Positions 56,074 to 64,000 of a stretch of DNA of 64,000 nucleotides are shown piece by piece (the first letter of the stretch is position 1; each line of letters starts with the position of its first letter). Source of the DNA: Ctena decussata. Its lineage: Eukaryota; Mollusca; Bivalvia; Lucinida; Lucinidae. A model generated the notes under the pieces. It did no database searches. It was not told where the DNA came from and worked only from the letters and a program-made list of their open reading frames with translations. The position numbers and the translations under genes were made by a program. The stretch lies in contig OZ022503.1 of assembly GCA_963989385.1 (NCBI GenBank), positions 47,676,858 through 47,740,857 of the forward strand, written 5' to 3'.

Positions 56074-57630
56074 TTTTTTCCGTATTGGTTTTGAAGGCAG
56101 GATCTGATTGTATTTAATTTAGCTCCTGGCCATTGCCTATCTTTGTACTTTTCTTAGATAAGCGATGCTTACAACTTGCGACCACTCTATCAAATTTTTA
56201 GGGGTCCATGCCTGTTTTTCCAAACATTTGGAGATTGTCGATGAATCTACGACGTACGAGTACAGACCACTCTGATTTTTCACATTTTGATATTTTATTT
56301 TTGCTTTAAAAACTGCTCTAATTTGACGAATGGTAAAATTTAGCTACCCTAAAAAGCAAAAATATCAGCAAGACGGAAGAGTAAGAAAAATAACAACAAC
56401 ACTTAAACCTAATTCTAAAAGTTACAAATACTACTAATTCTTCCAACAGGATATGCTTTTGGAATGGCACCAAACTACAGAATTAAATGGAAAGATTTCC
56501 AAATTATGCGTTTAACAGAACGAATAGTTTTAAATGAGTTTGTCTATTGTAAATGCGTTCTTCGAGGAATAAAGTGAGTGCAGTTTTGTCGGTATCGTCC
56601 ATCTCTCCTCACTGTTTCTACTAGACTTTCAACCAAAAGAATGTTTAATTGACGTCTATTCCGGACTAAGTTGAATATAACATTGGATTAGTCAACTTGA
56701 CTGTTAAGGACTCTGAAGTTGTCTACTGAATAAACAAAGAATGAAAGTAGTTTGGTATACCGCAATGGTTTTATTCCGCCATTTTTCAAAGAAAGTAAAG
56801 TTTCATATAAGTTTCTGTTTCTTTCCTATGCAAGAAACCCTTCAAAAGAGGATTTTAAAAGTTTTAAAGGAAATAATTTACTCCGAGAGGGGCTATTCCT
56901 TTCTTTTTAGAGTTGATTTTTATTGAAAAGGATGGAGAACTGAAAAAAAAAGTTTTCTTTCCTGAAAATGTATCCATCCACCGGAAAGTAGGCTGAATAT
57001 ATTCTTAAGATAGACTGTGTTTACTTTGATTTGATTTAATTGCGATTTTAAAAAGTTTTTATAGTCTCAGAAATTACACAAGCCAGTCAAGCTCGTGATT
57101 TCGAGCTTTTCATAATAATAATTTATTTTATTTTATTTTTTACCAGCGGGAATATATCAGCCGACGCATATGAATTAAACTATCAGGAGCAAACTGAGCC
57201 GTATATCTAACGCAATAACTTGGACCACCATAAAAGAATACTTGGGTGAGAAACAAAACTGATACCAATAGACCTCAATCGCAACGTTTCATTCAATTTT
57301 GAAAAAAAATATTAAAGTGTTCAAAGTGTAAGAGTACTGGCGTAAATGGACTTCTCCTAGCCAGTTTTCGAAGGTTAATGAGTGCATTTAGAAAAGTTGG
57401 AAACTACAGGTGCTATATAAGAATCAAAAGTATTCAGTACCTAATGACATCATTGCAGCCAAACCCACCAACACCTGTATTTGAAAGGTGTGCCAGTTGA
57501 TTAATCTTCATTTTTCAGTTTATTTTGTTGCATGCATAGCCAAAGTTTCTGCATGCATGTTGATGCAATAGCGCAACTTTTGGTTTGAATTTCCGAGGAC
57601 GCTTTGTGAAAATGTTTCTGAGTACAGAAC
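56074..57630. other. AT-rich stretch without recognised features
   Basis: No domain-bearing frame, RNA or repeat family is seen on either strand. Confidence 0.45.
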
Positions 57631-57745
57631 TGGGGTCGTATTCATAAAACGACTTAAGTCGTTGCTATGCTGTTGCTAAGGCTAAAGTTCTGTAAAGGAG
57701 ATTCCCTACAACTATGAAAGTTGCTCTGGAGGAACAGTCTTCTCT
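57631..57745 (+). mobile_element. half copy of GGGGCCGTATTCATAAA MITE
   Basis: TGGGGTCGTATTCATAAAAC to GCTCTGGAGGAACAGTCTTC matches the left arm only. The right arm is missing. Confidence 0.75.
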
Positions 57746-58363
57746 GTTGCCTGTTTTTGGTGTCGAAGTTTCTGTGATGTTTTACCTTATGTATGTTCTT
57801 ATTATTTTTGGTTCGGTTTGCTCTGGATTTACAATATTTGTTCAAATACTACTTCCTAATTTTAGAGCGATTACCTAGGCTGATGTTTGAAGCCGTTATG
57901 AATTGCCCAGAAAAAAGGCACCATAGGGATCCAATATGTGTCGGTTATTGCTTTTAATGAATTTAATGACAGCTTCTATCTGTCATTCAAGACTGTCATA
58001 AGCGTATTTTGGAAAGTGGCTTTCACAATTTTGCATTTTTCCGCTCTAAAATGAAGTGATAGTAAAATCATTTCGCTAAAAACGTCTGGATCTACAAACC
58101 AACTTTATATGATGTTAAATGAGAACTTGTAGCGAAAACAACGTGCATAAGAAAACTACATTTCCGTATTTGTCCCTTTTTGGAGCCTCTGTCCCTATAA
58201 GCGCCCATTATTCTTTTTTCAAGTAAAATGAATTCAAGTAAATTTCTAATGTTTACATTCTTGGTGTATTTACTGAAAAACCTTATAGTTTACACCATTG
58301 AAGCGTCATGTAGTTCACATTCCAATAATTACATGGAGCCACGCGACGTCCCATGACTTTAAA
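57746..58363. other. non-coding stretch
   Basis: Nothing recognised; AT-rich. Confidence 0.4.
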
Positions 58364-58500
58364 TGACGTCAAAATAAACCTTATCTCTTTACAATCTGAT
58401 TGGACGTCGGCGACGTAATGACGTCATTGTTGTTGTTCCGCTGTTAGCAGAAAGGCTGCGTGTAAATGTTTTACTGCTTCAATTTTAGCGCATATATAAG
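58364..58500 (+). promoter_or_regulatory. promoter-like cluster: two CRE sites, inverted CCAAT, TATA
   Basis: TGACGTCA (consensus CRE, bound by CREB/ATF proteins) occurs at 58364-58371 and 58419-58426. GATTGG, an inverted CCAAT box, lies between them at 58398-58403. TATATAAG, a good TATA box, is at 58493-58500. Order and spacing are those of a Pol II core promoter reading rightwards. No convincing coding exon follows: the first ATG (58546) opens only about 11 codons, although GTGTAA at its end could be a splice donor. It could be a host first exon or a chance cluster. Confidence 0.4.
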
Positions 58501-58544
58501 ACTTTCAGCAAGATTTTGATTGAAACGAATGTAAATATATAAGC

Positions 58545-58690
58545 AATGAACTTCATTTTTCTGATGTTTATCGAAGTGTAAACTACACTTGGTCACTGGC
58601 AAAGTTTACATGAACCCCATTCACTTTGCACGCGACCCAATGCTCTACACTTCGATAAACCCCAGAAAAAATAAATTCATTTCTTAAATA
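58545..58690. repeat. imperfect inverted repeat downstream of the promoter-like cluster
   Basis: ATGAACTTCATTTTTCTGAT and GTTTATCGAAGTGTA pair with TACACTTCGATAAAC and the following CCAGAAAAAATAAATTCAT across an 80-bp loop. Confidence 0.6.
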
Positions 58691-59470
58691 TTCACACAAA
58701 CGCTTTGTTAAGCCAACCATTATTATTAGATTTTCAGCATATTCCCTCCTTTCAAATGCATCAGGATGCATCCACAATGTTTGATGCTGAAACTTTGAAA
58801 ATGTGTCTTGAAACTGAGTCAAACATTTTATTTAAACAACAATAAATAAAGACAATTTTATTACAAAAGCAACACAGTGTATCTTGAAAAATTGATCAAG
58901 CATTTTCTTGACAAGTACGTAAATCAAAACCATTTGATCACAGAAGTCTGATAGTGTAACAAAGCCTTTGAAATTTTTTAGACACATTTGAAGTGCAATT
59001 AAGAATATTTGAGTAGGGTGTCACACTATCAAATAATTTTAATGAACATGAATTTACCAGTATTTGATCAAACAAGTTTGACTGTGTAACATAGCCTCAA
59101 CGTGATATAGCTTTCAATGAGGGCTATTTTAGAGGAGTTTTTTTTATGTTTGTAGTAAAAACTCCTTTGTTTCTGATAGCCACATAAACACTTCATTTAA
59201 ATCAACCCGTAACTATAATATTTTAAGCATTCCCGCATTTCTAACGAACCATAATGCACACATCAAGTTTGATGCTAAACATTTGAAAGTGTATCTTGAA
59301 TGCTGAACCAGACATTTTATTTTAACAACAATAAATAATTTAGAAATTTTGATCAAAGAAGCAGCACGGTGTATCTTGAATGTTTGGTCAAACATTTTCC
59401 TGACAAGTGCGTAAATCAAGAAGATTTGGTAAAGGAAGTTTGATAGTTTTACATAAGCTTTAAAGAGACA
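58670..59470. repeat. diverged ~0.5-kb direct duplication
   Basis: Blocks at 58690-58985 (AAGCCAACCATT, CCACAATGTTTGATGCTGAA, CACAGTGTATCTTGAA, TTCTTGACAAGTACGTAAAT) reappear in order at 59195-59465 (AAATCAACCCGTAAC, ATCAAGTTTGATGCTAAACA, CACGGTGTATCTTGAA, TTCCTGACAAGTGCGTAAAT). The offset is about 490 bp. A third partial echo lies near 59050-59095. Confidence 0.65.
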
Positions 59471-59477
59471 GAGATCA

Positions 59478-59700
59478 GGGGCCGTATTCATAAAGCCACT
59501 TAAGTTGTTGCTATGCTGTTGCTAAGGCTAAATATCTATAAAGGAGATTCCCGACAACTATGAAATTTGCTCTGGAGGAACAGTCTTTGTAAGACTATTC
59601 CTCCAGAGCAAATTTCATAGTTGTAGGGAATCTCCTTCAAAGAAATTTAGCCTTAGCAACAGCATAGCAACCACTTAAGTCGTTTTATGAATACGGCCCC
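59478..59700. mobile_element. palindromic MITE, GGGGCCGTATTCATAAA family, full copy
   Basis: This 223-bp, almost fully symmetrical copy contains GTTGCTATGCTGTTGCTAAG and its mirror, AGGAGATTCCCGACAACTAT and its mirror, and the axis CAGTCTTTGTAAGACT. It is the reference copy for the family in this window. Confidence 0.9.
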
Positions 59701-60785
59701 AGTTGTTATACATGTAGATTGCACTGTTTCAATCTTGAAGTTCAAACAATCCTGCACTCATCTGTGTTCTTAAGCTTTTTCATGCGCCTCTCATGACGAG
59801 TACTGCAGAAAAAGCCAGCAAAAAGAGAGAAAAAGGAAAAATAAAATATTTATCTTAATAATGTGTTAAAATTAGAAAATAAAGTCAAATTTTCCATTTT
59901 AAAAGAGAAAAATTAAGAACAAACTTATTTCAGTTAATGTTGTAGAATGTTTATTTCATGTTATAATAGGCCTTGTATTGGTCCGTTTTATTATGTTGCT
60001 GGTTTGACAAAAAAAGAAAAATTCTTAAGATTCACATTTGTATACCATTTTCCAAATTTTGCGTTTCATCATCAGTTCGGCGACAGAATCTGTTCGTTAC
60101 AGCCATGTATGTATTTAGACCCATAAGTGTTTTATATGATACTTGCCTACATTTCTTTGAAGTACATGTACAACAGCATCGTTCTCATGTACACTTTTAT
60201 CTATAGGAGCCTCACTTGTAAAAGAAAATACTTTTCTTTGATGGGTTCAAGGTTAAAACCTGCAAGTTCCATTTATTAGGAAGCTCAGGCATTAAACAAC
60301 ATAACCTTGAAAACGATATACTGTACGATATCTGAATAATTTTCCTTGAATTATAGACACATAAATTTTCGTAAAGCTAACATTACCTGTAATTGCTGGG
60401 ATTCCTCATCGCTTTTAAAATAATCTTCCAAACCAGACTTGTAAAAGCTTACTTTATTTTGTGTTTTATGTAAAATTTGGATATACCTTTTCGTTTATCT
60501 TTCGTTGTACAAACATTTCATGTCATTATTAACCATGTAAAGCTGTTTTCTGTCTGCTTTAAATTCAGTACAGCCAGAGTTTCGTGCAAGAGTAAAAAAT
60601 CATATAATCTTTATGCCATTTTTTTTGCTAAAAGGGGCGTTCGATTAGAAAAGAAAATCATTTTTTAAAAAGGTGTTGCTAAATGGAAAGAAATAAGAAT
60701 TCTTTGCGACATTTATTTGACAGGATGCGATAAGAGCACATTGGCACATCCAACTCCACTCTTTATTCTTTGCCTATTAATGTCT
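59701..60785. other. AT-rich stretch without recognised features
   Basis: Frames of 63-77 codons lack domains. No repeat family is seen. Confidence 0.45.
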
Positions 60786-60967
60786 TAGGCTTGCGTCCCA
60801 TAACAGAGACAAAGGCAAACAGTACATACCCGGATCAAGGTCTACACTATTAACATAGAATTTACAGCAATTTCTGTACATAAATTAAAAAAGAAAAAAC
60901 CATACACCCCTGAAATAATGAATGGACTCATCAATTTTTAAAGATAAAAGAGTCAACTGGCCATAAA
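60786..60967. mobile_element. MITE, TTAACCCATTT family, interrupted copy
   Basis: GGCAAACAGTACATACCCGG, AATGAATGGACTCATC and CAACTGGCCATAAA follow the order of the copy at 34064. The terminal GGCATAAATGGG of the family is cut at ATAAA by the palindrome at 60968. Confidence 0.55.
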
Positions 60968-61300
60968 CACAGGGTATAATCGATTCCGCTAATTTTCGCT
61001 TCCTGCAGAGACTGTACATCATATTTGGCTTCCGCCGAGACTGTCCGCGATCTCTTGCTTCCTGCCGAGACTTCTGTACATGATAAATGGCTTCCTGCAG
61101 AGACTGTCCGCGTGATTCTGCTTCCTGCCGAGGCTCTCGGCAGGAAGCAGAATCACGCGGACAGTCTCGGCAGGAAGCCATTCTACGAGGACAGTAGTCT
61201 CTGCAGGAAGCAAGAGTTCGCGGACAGTCTCGGCGGAAGCCAAATATGATGTACAGTCTCTGCAGGAAGCGAAAATTAGCGGAATCGATTATACCCTGTG
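60968..61300. mobile_element. 333-bp near-perfect palindrome with ATAAA flanks
   Basis: CACAGGGTATAATCGATTCC at the left mirrors GGAATCGATTATACCCTGTG at the right. The arms carry seven CTTCCTGCAGAGACTG / CTTCCTGCCGAGACTG units, each followed by a short spacer (GTCCGCG or GTACAT). ATAAA lies at 60963-60967 and 61301-61305, a 5-bp target-site duplication. In the interrupted MITE family ATAAA normally occurs once at this place. Confidence 0.85.
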
Positions 61301-61642
61301 ATAAATAGAGAACGGTGCGTTAATGCTTATTAGTGCAGAGAATTCTGCGCAGAAGAATCCACTGTCAGATGTTGCAATGACGATATATTTTTCTTCTAGA
61401 TAGATTTTAATACATCAACACGTACGCTATAGCAGATAAGTAAATGTTTGACGAATATGCATGCATCGAGATTCGGTATGGCAAGAAATTATGACTTATT
61501 CTCAGCTATCGTGAAGTAAGAACGGTAAGAACAAGATATAAGTTATGGAATCTATGAGAACGAGCCCAAAATAAGCTGTTTATTGATATTTTTAGGACAG
61601 TCTATTCTGACCAGTGGACAGGGTCACACGCACCAGTGCTTA
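61301..61642. other. AT-rich stretch
   Basis: No gene or repeat recognised. Confidence 0.4.
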
Positions 61643-61730
61643 GCCAGAAATACAGTTACATCGTGCAAGAATTTCGCCACGGTCCCATGGCCGTGGCGAA
61701 ATTCTTGCACGATGTAACTATCTTTCTGGC
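61643..61730. repeat. 88-bp hairpin
   Basis: GCCAGAAATACAGTTACATC continues to GTGCAAGAATTTCGCCACGG and pairs with CCGTGGCGAAATTCTTGCAC and its continuation, with only GTCCCATGG at the loop. The 64-codon frame across it is an artefact of the hairpin. Confidence 0.9.
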
Positions 61731-62199
61731 CGTCTGTCAAGAAAGCTCTTATTTTGAATACCCTGATAACCAAGAGCCACAGCTCTTGGACGCCTGGCAA
61801 ATATGTTTCTGCCGGATTCGTTCGCAGTGACGCGAATCAGACAGACTCCACCGGGAATGAATTTATTAAAAATGGAGTAAATTATTAAATTGTTTGTATT
61901 TAATTAAAATCAGCTATCACATAAAACATAGACTATATCTCTCGTAAACACAGCTGTGTATTTCTGTTTTGAAATGTTCAGAAAACTTATGCCAGCGCAC
62001 TGACGGCATTTGACATAACCACCTAATTATGATTTATACTTCGTGCGTTATCTTCCTTTCTTCTTCCGGCGTTCCCCTTGCAATCTGTCAAATGAAATGT
62101 ATTGCATGGATGCATGTAGGTGAGTGCAGTGTCTGCATCTGGAGATTGAAATGATAGTTTCATAAAAATGCATTCGGATTACTTTAAGCATTTTTCAAT
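61731..62199. other. non-coding stretch
   Basis: Nothing recognised. Confidence 0.4.
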
Positions 62200-62438
62200 T
62201 GAGCCGCGACACGAGAAAACCAACAATGTGGTTGTGCGCCCTGCGCAGACTCAGATCAGCCTGGACATCCGCCCAGTCTGATAAGACTCTCAGCTAAGCG
62301 CTCAAAGGATAGCTTAGGGTCTAAGCTAGCTCCATGCGGACAGCGAAGACTCTAATCAGACTGGGCGGATGCCCAGGCTGATCTGAGTTGGTGCTTGGCG
62401 CACAACCACTTTCCTGGTTTTCTCTTGTCGTGGCTCAA
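62200..62438. mobile_element. MITE, GAGCCGCGACACG family, copy 11
   Basis: GTTGTGCG subtype, from TGAGCCGCGACACGAGAAAA to TTTTCTCTTGTCGTGGCTCA. Both arms are complete. Confidence 0.85.
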
Positions 62439-62469
62439 TTTTGTTTTGGTGTAGAAGTAAAGGTAAAGG

Positions 62470-62733
62470 TGTTCCATAGGCTAGAAGCCGTAGGAGCAGT
62501 GGAGGGGGATGGAGGGGTTAGAGACCCACTGTATCTTAGGCACAGCATATGAAAGGCAGAGCCTATCGCTCTCCTTTCGCTGTCTTATCCTTCCCTGATT
62601 CGAAAAAGGTACCCATTAGCTGCTGGGTTGACAGAGAAAGCATTCCAGTCGCCAGTTCAGCAAACCCGGGGTTCGAATCAGCGACCTTGTGTACCATAAC
62701 CGAGTTGCTCTAACCACTCGACCACGGCGCCTT
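62470..62733 (-). repeat. tRNA-derived SINE (GGCGCCGTGG family), minus strand, full copy
   Basis: On the minus strand it starts GGCGCCGTGGTCGAGTGGTT (tRNA-Ser/Leu-like D-arm), followed by GCTGATTCGAACCCCGGG (B box), GGCGACTGGAATGCTTTCTC, CCTTTTTCGAATCAGGGAAG and GGGTCTCTAACCCCTCCATC. It is the reference for copies at 47888 and 51440. No target-site duplication was fixed. Confidence 0.75.
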
Positions 62734-63485
62734 TCTTTTGTCTAACACTGCATAAAATAGATTTGAGTGAACATGGTGAATTTCATACATGTATATCGAT
62801 ACAAACATATCTTATAAGGTTTTAAGACGTTTAGCATCATGCTACATGTAGTTCTATCAATGATACATGTAAACTTCTTTTTCTAAGATACAAACTTGGC
62901 CAAATTTATTGTTCGACATAAGTAACATGTAGCAATATTTCTTAATCTCAATGTACCTGTACCAGAATCTGATGCGAATTTCTTAAAAAATCAAAGTGTT
63001 TGAAATTATCAAAAAAGCAATGGGCTGGCGAGGTAGACCCGATCCAATCAACACTCACTGACGCAGTCCCTAAGACATACATGTAGCAGCTAGTAAGAGA
63101 CGCATTCATACTAATTCTGAATGACGGTTTCTCCGACCGAGTCACCTCAATCCTATTGTCCGAAAAAGACGACAGGTAAGGGCATCAAGAAGCTGACTGA
63201 TGCAACAAGAACCTGCTAGGAGTCAAACCAATCTAAGAACTGCAAGCCAAAAGCCGCTAAGATTCATGCTACCATGGCAAGTCTGTATTAAGAAGACACT
63301 TTACCAGAAATAGGTTAAAGTCAGTACTTAAAATCAGTACTTAGGCATTGACTCCAGTGCTAAAGAAGCAGAATCAGCATTGAAACGCTTATTAAAGGTA
63401 GACAATATCCTTCGGGATAAACTGTCCACCAGCAGAGACATCGGCATTTGGTTTGTTTTATAATTGAGTCCAACGGATGCACATT
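62734..63485. other. non-coding stretch
   Basis: Short direct repeats (AAAGTCAGTACTTAAAATCAGTACTTAGG, split over 63319-63347) are the only structure seen. The 65-codon minus-strand frame is unrecognised. Confidence 0.4.
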
Positions 63486-63698
63486 TGAGCCGCGACACGA
63501 CAAAATCAACAATGTAGTTGTGCGCCCAGCGAAGACTCGGCCTCTTCGCTATGCGCTGAAAGGGTAGCTAAAAGTTTAAGTCAAAGCCACCTCCATGCGG
63601 ACAGCGAAGATTCTGATCAGACTGGGCGGATGCCCAGACTGATCTGAGTCTGCGCAGGGCGCACAACCACATTATTGGTTTTGTCGTGTCAGGGCTCA
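63486..63698. mobile_element. MITE, GAGCCGCGACACG family, copy 12
   Basis: GTTGTGCG subtype, from TGAGCCGCGACACGACAAAA to TTTTGTCGTGTCAGGGCTCA. The left arm has lost the GATCAGCCTGGGCATC block, so the palindrome is lopsided. Confidence 0.8.
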
Positions 63699-64000
63699 TT
63701 TCTGCATCTAAGTTCTGCTGGACCACTTAACTTCAAACGTCTGAAACAAAAGGAAATAGGCTTGTAGTCTTAGCTGGCAACGGACATCCCTTTTCGAACA
63801 GAAAAGAAAGACAGAAGACAAGATGAGAAGAAAAGAGTGGACAGAAATTTGTTTTCCTAGCACAACAAGGGCAGTTGTAAAAGCCCTGTCACACTACAAC
63901 GTTTCAGACAACGTATGTCAACGTATGAAAAATTTATCCAATACGCTGGCATACGCTGGAGATAGATTAAAAAATCAAACAGCAGCCGGTTTTGGAACGC
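63699..64000. other. window edge, possible start of another repeat
   Basis: AAAAGCCCTGTCACACTACA followed by TACGCTGGCATACGCTGG at 63877-63958 looks like the terminus of a further interspersed repeat, cut by the window edge. Confidence 0.35.

Overview
This 64-kb window is AT-rich, intron-type, repeat-dense DNA of an animal nuclear genome. It holds no operon-like block, no rRNA gene, no CRISPR array and no long open reading frame. Evidence for the organism is indirect: a very high density of short inverted-repeat (MITE-like) elements, several tRNA-derived SINEs, long (CA)n, (TAA)n and poly-G/poly-C tracts, diverged tandem repeats containing GACCTTGACC and GGACGGACGG, and a LINE reverse-transcriptase tail. 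This style is typical of bivalve molluscs, and a heterodont clam is my best guess. That is inference, because no host gene was recognised that could confirm it.

Layout. 1-9.4 kb: a mixture of MITEs, including four copies of a ~235-bp palindromic family that starts GAGCCGCGACACG and has 12 full or partial copies in the window, plus a TA-flanked 0.95-kb palindromic element carrying tRNA-like sequence in both arms. 9.46-14.03 kb: a 4.6-kb element with 328-bp terminal inverted repeats and TATAAAA on both sides. It carries a short P-loop ATPase exon, a complete PHD zinc finger ORF and four nested inverted-repeat elements. 14-18.7 kb: more MITEs, one interrupted by a 1.28-kb TTAA-flanked element with a short basic, MADF-like ORF. 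18.7-27.3 kb: an 8.6-kb foldback element with 9-bp target duplications, whose 1.8-1.9-kb arms are built from a ~163-bp satellite capped by CTGCAG-rich palindromic repeats.

27.3-45 kb: SINEs with clear target-site duplications (five insertions, three families), a mariner transposase relic, TA- and TTA-flanked palindromic elements, and a 5'-truncated LINE. 45-64 kb: single-copy-looking AT-rich DNA with tandem repeats (168-bp unit, (CA)n, (TAA)n), many perfect hairpins, a SINE family with a GGCGCCGTGG head, and one promoter-like cluster (two TGACGTCA sites, inverted CCAAT, TATATAAG) near 58.4 kb.

No host protein-coding gene could be supported. The window is best read as an intergenic or intronic landscape in which non-autonomous DNA transposons nest inside each other. 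The few coding signals (P-loop exon, PHD finger, MADF-like ORF, mariner, LINE tail) all belong to, or lie inside, mobile elements. The most distinctive objects are the 8.6-kb foldback element and the 4.6-kb PHD/P-loop element.
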